Source of the DNA: Lycocorax pyrrhopterus obiensis
Taxonomy: Eukaryota > Chordata > Aves > Passeriformes > Paradisaeidae
Assembly: GCA_014706295.1 (NCBI GenBank)
Contig: JACSVZ010000007.1
Coordinates: 52,280,975-52,344,974, forward strand
Direction of reading: 5' to 3'
DNA length: 64,000 bases
A program made the translations under genes and the position numbers. A model generated the notes under the pieces. It was given only the letters and a program-made list of their open reading frames with translations. It made no database searches and was not told the DNA's origin. Positions 37,258 to 48,965 of the stretch are shown here, one piece after another (the stretch's first letter is position 1; every line of letters starts with the position of its first letter).

Positions 37258-38249
37258 CATACTTGCAAACACAATGTGAACAATACAAGTGCACATGTCA
37301 GCTGTCTACTACAAGGGATTTCAGGGAAGATCTCAAATTTGAACATGTGAGATACTGCATTTCATCACCATGCCTGGACTCCTGTGTCTAGTTGTCCCTT
37401 TGCATGATAGGGCAACTGAATATGCTCTGTCACATTGCTTCAAAATTGCTTTGGTTAGCACTGGCATGGTCCCTCTCTTGCCAAATGGAAATACCTCCCC
37501 AAATGGAGATACACCCTGAGAGGCACTCCCATCTCCCAGACACTGCAACGAGCCAGTGCAGGAGCTTACCTAGCAGAAAGCAATTCTCTTTTTTTGCCAG
37601 GTCAGTTTTCTGCTGGTTTATTTTCCTGAGCTGACTTACCCCATGGTCAGATAAGCATCATGCCAGCAACCGGGTATACAGGAGGGACTGGGGCAGCACC
37701 AGATGAAACACTTGGTTTGTGATGTTTAACTATTGTGCAACTACAGCTTGCACGGTTCATGTGAGTAGTAGTAAAGCTCTTGGCCTCAGAAACCCCAAAT
37801 CTCTAGATAAAATACTGCACACAAAGGGATTCTGTAGACCCATTAACTTGGATTTTGAAAGCATGGTGAGAAAGGCTAGGACGGCAGAAGTGCTAAGCAT
37901 TTTGCATGACCCCAGCTGTAAGACTGTAATGCATCTGCTTGGTGTTGACTCTTGGCCTGATTACTGATGGCAGCAATCTGCTCTCTCACAACAGCAGCAA
38001 AGACAGCCATGCCCTTCCTGAGCTTCCCCAGCTGTGGGGGCTCTGCCAGACTGAGGTGATGGCTGGTGGGGAAGGGGCTGTCATGCACTGTCCTTGGTGA
38101 AGCCCCAGAGAAGGTCCCATGTGCCCTCTGGGTGCTTCATACACTGGTTATTGCACTGCTCCGTGTTGCTGAGAGCTTTCTTCTGAGGAGGGCTGTGTTC
38201 TCCACGGGCCTTGTGCTTGGTGTGAGAGCCAGGCATACAGCTTCCGTGG

Positions 38250-38838
38250 TGTCGTGGGCTCACCCCAGCCAGCAGCCAAGCCCCAGGCAACCACTTGCTC
38301 ACTTCCCCACCAGTGGGACTGGGGAGAGGATCAGAAAGGTAAAAGGTAGAAACTTGTGGGTTGAAATGAAGACAGTTCAATTGGGGAAGGAAAAGTCATG
38401 TGCACAAGCAAAGCACAACAAGGAATTAATTCACTGCTTCCCATGGGCGGGCAGGTGTTCAGCCACCTCCAGGAGAGCAGGGCCCCATCACATGTGACAG
38501 TGACTTGGGAAGACCAACACCATCACTCCAAGTGTCTCCTCTTCCTCCTCCTTCCCTCTGCTTTAATACTGCACATGATGTCATATGGTCTGGAATTTCC
38601 CTTTGCTCAGCTGGGGTCACCTGTCCAGGCTGTGTCTCCTCCCAGCCTTCCATGCACCTCCAACTTCCCTGCATGGCACTACAGAAAGGAGAAAAGGCCT
38701 TGGCTCTGTGTAAGCCCTGCTCAGTAATAACAAAATCATCTCTGTATTACCAACCCTGTGTTCAGCACAAATCCAAAATACAGCCCCACACCAGCCACTG
38801 GGAAGAAAATTAACTCTACCCCAGCCAAAACCAGCACA
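38250..38838 (-). mobile_element. Old solo LTR of an avian endogenous retrovirus
   Basis: On the minus strand the element begins tgtgctggttttggctgggg and ends ggggtgagcccacgaca, with the terminal TG...CA dinucleotides of an LTR. Blocks in between match, in order, an avian ERV LTR that I remember as widespread in bird genomes. It is about 590 bases, with no second LTR and no gag, pol or env reading frame next to it, so it is a recombination-generated solo LTR. Many substitutions and short deletions relative to the remembered family suggest an old insertion. I see no clear target-site duplication. Its possible promoter activity is unknown. Confidence 0.75.
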
Positions 38839-41800
38839 TATGATCATAAGTCTCCTTTTGGCTTGTTTCACCCCGTAGTCACCTTTGCTGGTGTCAGCTG
38901 GTGGGCAGCTTTGTCACTGTGGTGCATCTTCTGACAGCTGCTCCCAGGGCTGAGGGCAGCTGAGACTCCCTGAGAACTGGCATGCTCAAAATCACTCTTA
39001 ATGGGTTTCATTTCCTCATAAGACATTTAGAGTTTGGGTCTGTGTGACACACGGTAAATTTGAAAGGGATAAAACCATGATGGGTATAAATCATTTTGAT
39101 CACTCAGCCTTCTAAGGGAGATTAATTCTTCCCCTTGTATGAGTCAGTAGAAGAGAATCCACAGCCATGACTCAAGCCCACAGCTCAAAATTGTGCAGGA
39201 AGTATTCAGCAGTTAAAACAGTCAGAACTCCAGGCCCCTCTACTAATTTCTGAAAAACATAAGGGAAAAAAAAAAGGGAGGACTAGATCAGCAGGTGGTG
39301 CCAGGACAGCTGTGGATTAACATTAGTGTACCAGGTAAAACCTGGCTGCTCCGGGAAAAGCACCTCAAAAAAGTTGGAGAACTGAAAATAGCACTCTGCA
39401 CAAATGAAAGCAATGGATGTTGCGATGCATAAATAGCAAAAAAGCGCTGGGATTTAGGAGAAACGTGCCTTCTGTGCCGTGTTTTATAGCCCGCCTCGCA
39501 GCGATGGCACCAGGCTTCCTTTCAATGTTTCCTGCATGTTAACCAAGGACACCTTTCCAGGAAGAGCTGCTGGAATTTCCAAGTTCTCCTTCTGGCAGTG
39601 CTGGTGGAGGCAATGACCCCGAGCTGCATTGCTGCAGGCTCCCCTCCTTGCCCAGCTGGCTCAGGAGCTACACCAGCTCCGTGCTCTGCTGCTGTCTGCA
39701 CAAGGAAAACAGTGCCTGCTACGAAATTATTTTGAGATGATTTAATTAAACTGATACCAATCTCTCTAATGTAAACACAAAACAAGAAAAAAATGTATCC
39801 TTGCTTTAAATCCTGTGTAATGTAGCAAATGGATGGTAAACAGAAGGTCGAGGGGAGGGTGAGCTGGCTTGTGCAGGCTTAAATTTGCAGGCTGCACTTA
39901 GCGTTTGATGTAAAGGCAGGTAAGCTGCTGCCTAGCATTGACAGAAGGTAGGACAGCAAAAAGGCAAATTTACAACAGTGAAACCAGTCTTATTATTCCT
40001 GTTGGAACTGCCAAAATTTCAGTTGTCTATGGATTTTAGTGTGAAATTAGAAAGTTTCCCAGAAAAGGTGAGAGGAGAAAAGATGATGATGCCTGTGCTG
40101 GTTTAACTGCATTTATCCTCAATCTGAGGAGTGCAGGTAGGGCAGCACAGGAGAAAGCCTGTGGAGGAAGAGCTGCTGTGGAGAAAGAGATGGGGTTGAA
40201 AGGAGGCAGGACAGGAAGGGGCAGGACAGCACTGGCAATGCTTTGAGGAGAGGCTGGGCTGCCTGAGCTCAGGGGATGGCAAATTGCTGTCTGGAAGGAT
40301 GGTGTGGGAATTGTTGTAGATCCTACCCTGGGAATGATTACAGTCTGGGAAGTGCTTCTCACCTTGGTCTCAGGTGCTGGGCTAGGTATTTCAGCTATTC
40401 CCTCTCTGCAGCTGCCCTGAGACCATGGAGACTCCTGTAAAAAAAGTACATATATAGAACTGGAAAGTAGATGCTCACTGTCTTTCTGCTGCACTCTCTG
40501 GGATGAGGTATTGTGGGGAGCAACCACGTCTTGTTCCTTAAAGACCATCTGCTGTGCTCTCCAGACAGGCACCTCTTGCCAAATGCACCATATGGAAGTT
40601 TGACTCATCTACCAGACATGCCGGGGAATGGGAGAAGCCACAGGACAGGCTTCCCTGAGACTGAGGGAAAGCCAGATTACGTGGGCTGTGCCACTGGTGT
40701 GGAAGTCAGAGGAGCACACAGGACGGGCTGAGAATGTTTGGTCAACAGGTTTCCTTTCTGTTCATCCAAAATGAACTATCTCACAGTGCTCATTACTTCT
40801 CCAGGTACTGACAGTGCTGGTGATGGGTTTGGTAGATCCTGTATGCCATCTCTGGTGCAGCTCCAGAGGAGGAAGAGGATGCTCCAAGACGTCTGCAGTG
40901 CAGGCACCAGCACTCAACACCTCCTCCCTGCTGCTGCTGGGTGTCCTGCCAACTTGGTCCATTTCCTGGATGCATTATTAAGGCTTGAGGTGGAGCTACA
41001 ATGTGCTATCCCTCGCCAAGCATCATCTGATTCAGTGGACAATGCGGTGCTTCCTGTCTTCATTTTCAAGCCAGATTTGGCAGATACAGCTGCCACATTG
41101 TTATCAGCCCATGGCGTACCCACATGAAAATCCAGAATCAGAAATGAGTTTCTGCATAGTCCAACCAATGAGAAACAGGGGTTGTTCGGGGCAATTTCTT
41201 TATTTGCTCTAGTGAGTGAACTGAAAATTTACTAGTTCAGATGATCCTAACTTGTCCATACAGGCAGTCACCTACCATCACCCTACGAGACTGTAACAGA
41301 GCTAGATATAAAACACCAAATGCCTCAAGGTATTTTTGCTGGTGTTTCCCAGACTGCCTATGAAAAGTGTTTATTAACTTCAGCACAGAGCAGTGCTAGC
41401 GGTGGCTGCTCAGCTCCTAACTCAGAGCCACCCTGTATCCTTGCACCGTGTGGCATGGAGAAAACAGATCTGTCGACAAAAGATTGGGCAGGTATGACAA
41501 ATTTCTGGTCTTAAACCCTATTTGTGAATTTAGGTTTTATCCCCATTGCAGGTGGGGTATTCAAAAGACCCTGATCTTGTTGGCAAACTTAACACTTGAA
41601 CATCTACTATAGTAACTGGTTATGATAGAGAAGAATCATACCTTGTCCTGCAATAAAATGTGGAGAGAGCATCTTTTCTGGGAAAGTCATATGCTTACTT
41701 AAAGTCTACAATGCAGCACATCAGAGGAGCCATACAATTAAATGATTTCGCTCTTTCCACTTTCCATTTAGCAATCAATGAAAGTTTTCCCCTCAGGGAA

Positions 41801-42689
41801 AAGCTTGATGGGGGGGAGCTCTTGGCCCATTGTTTTGCCTGGGGTGCCAAAAAGAAATACATCATGATTTATATGTTAATGAGGAGTTCTTGTTAGGCAG
41901 TGCATTCTGCAAGGTGTTGCAATGGGGGACTGGGAGGTTGATCCATCAGAGGAAACTAATTCATCATCAAAGTGAGACAGAGACCTCCCTGGTGAGAGCT
42001 GTAAATAGGGCATTGGGAGAGTGACAGAGCACTGGGTGGCATGTGTCCCCCCCCATTAGCACTCCCACTGACAGCCGTGCCACTGCCAACTCACAGGCTC
42101 CAGCTCATGCACATTATTTATAGAGCATTTCACATTCCTGGTTGGTATCCAGTCTATGTTGGTTTCAATTAGAATAAATGCTTATTGATTGAGGGGAGAT
42201 GGGCCAGCTGATTAGCTCCTTGGGAAGCAGAGCACGGTTGGCTGAGGTCATGCTGGGCTCTGCGCAGAAGCAGGAGTGCGTGGGGCTCTGAAAATCTGTC
42301 AGGGAGGAGAAGTCTTCTAGATTAGATCAATTCATTGAAGAGTCCATCTAATAAAGATAAGCGGCTAACTTCATTAGGGAATTAATGATAGGCCTGATTA
42401 AAAACCGCTGTGGGAGCCCTGTTGACTTCAACAAGCTTCGGATCCAGCCCAATATTTGCCTTGAAACCACAGTTCCCCACCTCTGATTAAGCTACTGAAT
42501 GCTGTATCCTTACAGCCAGGCAGTGTGATCAGAGCAGGCACACCATGCCCTGCTTGAGCTAAGAAGCATCCAGAAATGTCCACCCAAACCAGACAAACAA
42601 CTGTGTGTACATTAAGGAGGGATTTTTTTTTTGTTTGTTTTAGATACTATAGAGAAGAATCTTAGCTGGTGGTTGAAAGCTCCAGGAGC
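38839..42689. other. Intergenic region between the solo LTR and the orphan CpG island
   Basis: No gene was recognised. A 190-codon minus-strand frame at 40036-40608 is Ser/Pro/Ala-rich, without splice or domain support. The stretch at about 42290-42520 has an AT-rich, CNE-like look. Confidence 0.5.
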
Positions 42690-43200
42690 ATGAAATCACA
42701 GCGCATCATCCCTCCCCCCGCACGGCGTGCACTGCCAGGAGCGCAGCGAGATCTGGACGCGTGGTTGACTCTGCCGCGCATTCGGGCACCTGGCGCGTTT
42801 GGCTGGCCCAGAGCCCCGCGCCACGTGTGACACATCCCGCGGGTGTCATTGCACGCACGGCTCTCGCTCGGGTCACGGCGTCGGGCTGCCCGCATTTATT
42901 ACAGTCATCGGCACACGATGAGGCTGTGCGGACGGCCCCCGTCTGCTGCGGGGAACCGGGGGCTCCCGGCCGCTCCCTCCTTCCTGCAGCGCCCTGCCCG
43001 GGGCTCCTGCCGGTCCCCCCGTCCCGCAGGGAGGGGCTGGGGCACAGCCCTGCTTCCCGACGGGAGAGAGCCGGGAGCCGCCCGGGTGCGTGCGGCAGCG
43101 CTCCCCTCCTGTGGCCGGGAGCGGCCGGTGCAGCCGGGACAGCGGGCACAGCACGGCGGCGCTGCGCAGCACGGGGCAGGCAGGCAGGGTAACTGGGGAC
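42690..43200. promoter_or_regulatory. Orphan CpG island
   Basis: About 500 bases of high GC and CpG density stand out from AT-richer surroundings. It holds a CACGTG E-box at 42822-42827. No ORF in it (either strand) resembles a known protein; frames are open because stop codons are rare. A possible splice donor (gcagggtaact, about 43184-43194) lies at its right edge. It could be the promoter of a non-coding RNA or of an alternative 5' exon of a gene beyond the window; direction is unknown. Confidence 0.5.
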
Positions 43201-45904
43201 AGCTACAGAGCACTGAGCAGAGATGGATGGGGGGAACGGTTACGTTTTTAAACAGTTTTAAACTTCACATTTTAAATATTTTTCCACTTCCTTTCACATT
43301 TTCTTGTTGTCTGTAGAGCGCACGTCCCTTTCGGTTCACGGCCAGTCTGTACTTGGACCAGTGCTGTGTTTTGTGAGCTTGGGCAGGGATCTCGAAGAGG
43401 CTGAGCTATGGGCTGCAAAACCCTCTCCTGGTGTGGCTTTTCCCATGCTAGGGACAGCATGACCTTGCCAAGCACAAAATGCTCAGTGGGATCAAAAGAG
43501 AAAGACTTCAACATGAGTCTCTGATGCTGATGAATCCGCAGGAACAGCTATTCTGTGAATGATTAATGAGTCTCTCCATTATTCATGCCTGTGTCAGGTG
43601 CTGCCAGGGAAAGTCCCGTTGCAATCTGCCGTTGCCTGCCTGCTGCTTCACCAGAGCTGCTGCTGCTGCCAGAGGTGCAGGTGCTCCAGGGATGCAAATT
43701 CTGGGCAGTTTCACTTTGTAAATACCAGATGAAGCATCAGTGGCACAGAAGTGTTGCTCAGATACCACTGCCTTTTTATGGGTCTCTTTTGCCGTTAGTG
43801 GATATGTTTCAATGTTTAACAGAGTCAGGATATTCATTAGCAGCTTCTGTGGTACATCATGCAGGACACAGACTGAAGGATGATAACGGTGTTTCCAGTG
43901 GTTAAAATCCAACAAAAATCAAATCTAACAAAAATCTCATCTACCATTTTTTCTGCAGCCACAACAATAAGGGAGGAAATTCCTTTGGAGTCCACACACG
44001 TAGGAGGAGTCAAATCATTTGAGCAGGACTTCCCCTCAGCTGCAGGGTTTTCTCCTCTAGGCTAATCCTTGGGAGGTGAGGCAAGGATGCTCTGCCCAGG
44101 AGGGCCATTCACAGCTCACCACCGTAGCTCTCCTACCCTGCAGCCAGAGCTCTAATTACCCACATCATTATCTCAGCCTGCCCTGCTGGAAATGTTATCA
44201 CGGAGTATGGGGATTCGTTGGGAACGCTCCTTCCAATGTAGGACAATGTAATTATTATTGCCATCAGAGAAGGGAATGGCTAATAAGGACCTTCAGAGAG
44301 CATTTCATTCATCCTTTGCTCCTTGGCTTCAAAGACAACTTTAAAAGGCATAATTAAGCAGCTCAAGTGTTAAAACTGCCTTGGCTCTTTTAGTTAATTT
44401 CTTTCCAATATCAAGACATAAAGTGGACAATAATTTCCCAGCAGGCCAACAGCTCCACCCTTAATGAGCTAATGGATCTTACATCTGCCCACTCTCATGT
44501 TTTGCTCTTGCTGTGCATTTTTACCTGGTGTTCAACTTTTTCCACCTGCTGATTCCAGTGATATTGCCCAGAAGAGGTGATTGGCCAATTTTCATCTCAC
44601 TCCAGCCCCTCTTTGCAGAGTAGCTCCTCACAGCTACAGCAGAATGCTGGGTTTTGATGACTATCTGTTTGATCAGGCAAGAGATTTGAATGAACTGGCG
44701 TGTTTATCACTCAGCAGAGGTTTATTCAGATGTTTTGCAGAGAATGGGATGTTCTTCAAGTCTTTCTGGGCCTGCAGAGGGAAAAGCTGGACATAGCATT
44801 GGTGACTATGGTGATTTCTCCTGTGTTACCTTGACCAGCCATTCCTGATGTGATGCCACAAGCTGACACTGTTATGTTACACAGAGTAAAATATTCTACT
44901 TGCAACATTTCCACATAGTGTAGACTTGGTTTTTTGTGGAGCTTTTGTTTTGTTTGGTTGGTTTTGGTTTTTTTTCCTGTAAGGATGACTAAACCATGGA
45001 GAAATCCTATGTAACACATCCATTAGGCTCTCAGCGCATGACCATGGTGTCCCGTCCCTTCCCAGCTCACCAGTGCTCACACCATCAGTCGACACCAAGG
45101 AGCTTTCCCAGCACAGCTATGGGGTAGGAGGTAGCAGGGAAAGGGCCATATCTGCTCTCCCACCCCACGGGTTGCGGCATTCCTGCCTCTATTAATAGGA
45201 AATAATGATTGCAGCTCATCCCTGCTTCTTTTAGTGAATTTGTCCTTGCCGTAGTCCCTGTAGTATCAATACCAACTTTTAAAAAACATGCATAAATCTA
45301 AGACACAGCCAGACCCCTAACTCTCATTGAATTGTTTCCTAGCATTAATTTTAAAATATGATGCTCTTTTCTGTTAAAGCAAATATATCTGTTTAAGGTC
45401 CTTTCTTCAGTAAAATGCCTTAAAATGAGTTATTGTAAATAAAAAAAATTGGAGGGTTAAAAAAAATGTTTAAATAAACCCACACATGCTTTTCTGACCT
45501 TCCTGTATTGAAGTCAGCTTCCAAAAATAGCAAAGCAGGCGTCTGGTATTCCTTTATACCTCCGTGTGTCAAGGGAAGCTGTTAAAATTAATGGAGTAGT
45601 AGCAACATAAAGGACAGACAATGAATTTGATTGGTTTTATTGCTTCACCCCATGCTACTGAGAGGTGCCAATCTGTTTGCAGAAGATGTTGCAAGACATT
45701 TCCAGGTGCTTAAAGACCTCAGCCAATGAAATACCGAATATGGGGCAAACCTGATGAGCCTCCTAAATGATTAATTACACATCCTCTTTCCCACACTGGA
45801 GACAAATTAAATATTTTAATACAGTAGTCAAAACTAGGCCAGATATTTTGATGTGACGTGATGAAACCCGACTTTTCTGCTCCACAGGTGTTTGGATGGG
45901 GATT

Positions 45905-46007
45905 TGAGCAACCTGATCTAGTGGAAGGTGTCCCTGTCCTTTGTAGGAAGGGTGGAACTAGATGATTTTTAAGGTCCCTTTGAACCCAGGCCATTCTATG
46001 ATTCTGA
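45905..46007 (+). mobile_element. CR1 LINE 3' fragment, sense
   Basis: gatctagtggaaggtgtccc, the gggtggaactagatgatttt block and aggccattctatgattctga are the last 100 or so bases of a CR1 subfamily in sense order, including the terminal attctatgattctg repeat. Confidence 0.85.
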
Positions 46008-46563
46008 GATGACCAGAAGAAAAGCTCATATCTGCGCAGAACAATGGTGCTTGGTAGCAACAATGTGAAACTTTGCTGCTCTTGGTGAGCTCTTATCACC
46101 TGATCATAAGGAACTCCTTAAAATTGGATTTAGACAGAAACTAGCACAATCTTCTCCAAACAATCAACATTTATAAAAACATGAAATTAGTTTTTTGTTA
46201 AAACCCCTTGTATTAATTACTTAATTCTTTACAGAGAGTCAGATCCCATGTATGCTTCTTTGCTGAAACTGCTAAAAATAGGTGGCAATCTGAAAAAGCA
46301 CAATAAATCTATGTGTATCCTTGATTTATACTCAGTCATTGCTATGATTAATGTAATATATAGACGAGAGAGGGAATGTAGCTTAGCGATGGATGTAGCT
46401 GCACCAGTTACTAAAAAGTTTTTCAATAAATCGAATAAGATGATAATATTGGTAGCTGTAAAAAGAGCAGGTATAGTTATGAACTGCTGCATGAAGAAGT
46501 AAATCAGTTATAACCATGCCCTTAAAATTGCAGAAAATTCATTTATTTATGCCTTTGGTTCTC

Positions 46564-46589
46564 ATATATATATATATATATATATATAT
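46564..46589. repeat. (AT)13 microsatellite
   Basis: Uninterrupted alternating AT of 26 bases, followed through about 46680 by degenerate TATA/TATGT-rich sequence. A run of 15 or more A lies at about 46701-46717. The tract is likely to be length-polymorphic. Confidence 0.95.
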
Positions 46590-48844
46590 GCCAGTGTATG
46601 TTACACATATAGCATTTAGTTTACATTTATATGCTATTTACGTAGTATATTTATATATGTGTTATATATGTGTTGCATACATGATATAACTCTAAAATAG
46701 CAAAAAAAAAAAAAAAAGTAATTTCCATAGGTCTAATGTTTAGCTGGTTGGAGGAATGCAATAGCAACTCCGTCATGTTCCAGGAGAGGGCAGTCAGATA
46801 TGTCCACAGGGTTTACAAGCCATTTGTAAACCCAGAGCATATATCCGTTCACCTAACGAATATGAACATTTATTTCTGCTTTCATGGCCTTACTGTTGGC
46901 AGTTCAGACTAAAACATAGCCCTGAACTTCCCAAACCATCAGTATGGGATCAAAAATACTCTCCCTAATGTTACAGCCAAAGTTTTCACTGACCTCCTGA
47001 ACGATGCCTCTTCAAGCAGCTGACAGACATTAAAGCATTGTATAAAGACAAATTTAAATACTGTGGAGCAGGTGGTCCATGGACATTTCTCTTCAGCATG
47101 GCTTCTTCAGGAAGGACTGTGTTGCACCTTCCCTGCAGCTCAAGCATTCCCACAGCAAGTGGGTAATCACCCAAAGCGGAGCTACATCCCTGGGAATCAT
47201 CTGAAAGGTGCTATTAGTCTCTTTTGTTATGCTAATGGAAGGTGCAAGTCAACACAAATATTAATTGCAAACCTGTTCAGTCAAAGTGCTTTGTGCCAAG
47301 CAGGTAGGGTAATACAGCTGAGAGTCTTTGTGTTTTATATCAATTAACTCAACAAGAAAGGCAATTGAAATGAAATGTTTTCAGTTGTGTTTTCCAGTGC
47401 TAATCAGCAGCTCGTTATCTTTAATCACACTGGCGTTGCTGTTCTTTTCCAGCAGGTGATAGAGGGACTGAGCAGCAGCGTGTGGTGGTGTATGACATGG
47501 GTGGGGTGAGTGCAGCAAGGAGAGGATGAGTGGGGAGAGAAACCCCCTGCCCGCATGGAAAAAGCTGAGCCCTGTCACCAGACACACACGTACCATCACT
47601 GGCACCCACCAGATGAGCAGATCCAGCTGTTGTCCTGCCATTTCAGCGGCCTGTGCTGTAACGTTGTTGGGTGAATGTGCTCCAGCAGGTCACATGAGGC
47701 CATGCTATCACCAGGCAGGTGAGTCCCAGCCCTGCCTCTCCCCCATTATCCTCACAAGGCATTGGTGACTCTCCAGGTGACACTGCACTTTCAGAGATGC
47801 TCAAATCCTCATGCATGGTTGCAAAATGATACCTCGCCCTCTAAGGGCCGGCCAAGGCAATAGGACCTGGTTTGGCAGGGCGTCCTTTCCAGCTCCCTCC
47901 AGGCCGGCAGTACGCAGCGTGCTTCAGGCTATGAGCAGCTCTGGTCCCCTCAGAAGCAGACACCGTGCCTAAATCATGCAACCTGAGAAGGCAATGACAG
48001 TGACGGGGCTCTCACAAGGCCCTACCCCAGTCCTAGGGGCCTCTCCCTCTGTGCACCATGCAAGGGACCTCCGTGACTCTCCAGCTGCGAGTCCAGCATC
48101 CCCAGGGTGACCAAAGCCAGCATCCACTTATCTATAAAAATGTGACACTTTGAACTCGTAAGGAAGTTCCTATAGCTTGTCACTGCCTTCAGTTCACTAT
48201 TTCCCTACATCTTCATTTCTCCCCAGCATGAGGTGGTTGACTGGGAGAATGACATCTCTGTTAATTCCTGTAGCTCTTGGGTACCAGATCCAATTGGCCT
48301 TTTCTATCTCATGTTTCTCTTGACTTACTTCTCTGTCCTCTAAGCCCCTTATGTCCAATATTGATGTGTCTGTCTCCTTTATGTGTTCTTCATCGCTGAC
48401 TTAATGACCTGTGTCACCTCACCATGGTGTTGTAGAGCCCGTGCTTTGAGAGTCATTTTGGAAACATCGAGTATCTATATGAATCTCCAGATTTCAAAGT
48501 TTGATAGTTTCCCTCATTCTTCTGTGTTTTATATCTTGCAATATTTAGTACTGACAAAATAAATTATGCTACTCAAAAGAACTATTTCTAGGGCTATAGA
48601 TATGAGCTTGAAGCAGTATTTTGCTGTATTAAATTATACAGTAAGAGACATATAGGTCGTGGACAACAAGGTGTGGATAAATCACCCAAAATAATTAAAT
48701 CCTCCTTTGGAAGATCCAAAAAACAAATTAAACCCAGACGCAATCTCGGAAGAGAGCCAGATAAAAAGCCAAGTGTTGACTACGGTTTCATAAAATCTCA
48801 TCCAATAATTTGAGCTTGCAGACCCATCCCACATCAGAGATTTT

Positions 48845-48965
48845 ATAGAACCATGGAATGGCTAGAGTTGGAAGAGACCTTAAAAATCATCTAGTTCCAA
48901 CCCCCCTGCCATGGGCAAGGACACTTTTCACTAGGCCAGATTGCTCAGGGCCCCACCCGACCTGG
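48845..48965 (-). mobile_element. CR1 LINE 3' fragment, antisense
   Basis: ggctagagttggaagagacc, aatcatctagttccaacccc and cctgccatgggcaaggacac give a near-consensus CR1 reverse complement, less decayed than the other copies in the window and so probably a younger insertion. Confidence 0.88.

Larger units (their letters stand above)
25779..38249. other. Intergenic region downstream of the PKDCC-like gene, first part
   Basis: It contains the kinase 3' UTR (length unknown), two CR1 fragments and small repeats listed separately. No exon series, tRNA or rRNA was recognised. Open frames up to 276 codons (34032-34862) lie in GC-rich sequence where five of six frames are open at once, which argues against coding. 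Confidence 0.55.

Noticed and set aside
40036..40608. 190-codon minus-strand frame
   Set aside because: Ser/Pro/Ala-rich with no recognisable domain, signal or exon structure; it could be non-coding RNA at most.
42706..43316. Several 100-157 codon frames on both strands in the orphan CpG island
   Set aside because: All are Arg/Ala/Gly/Pro-rich and overlap one another, so stop-codon scarcity in CpG-rich DNA explains them.
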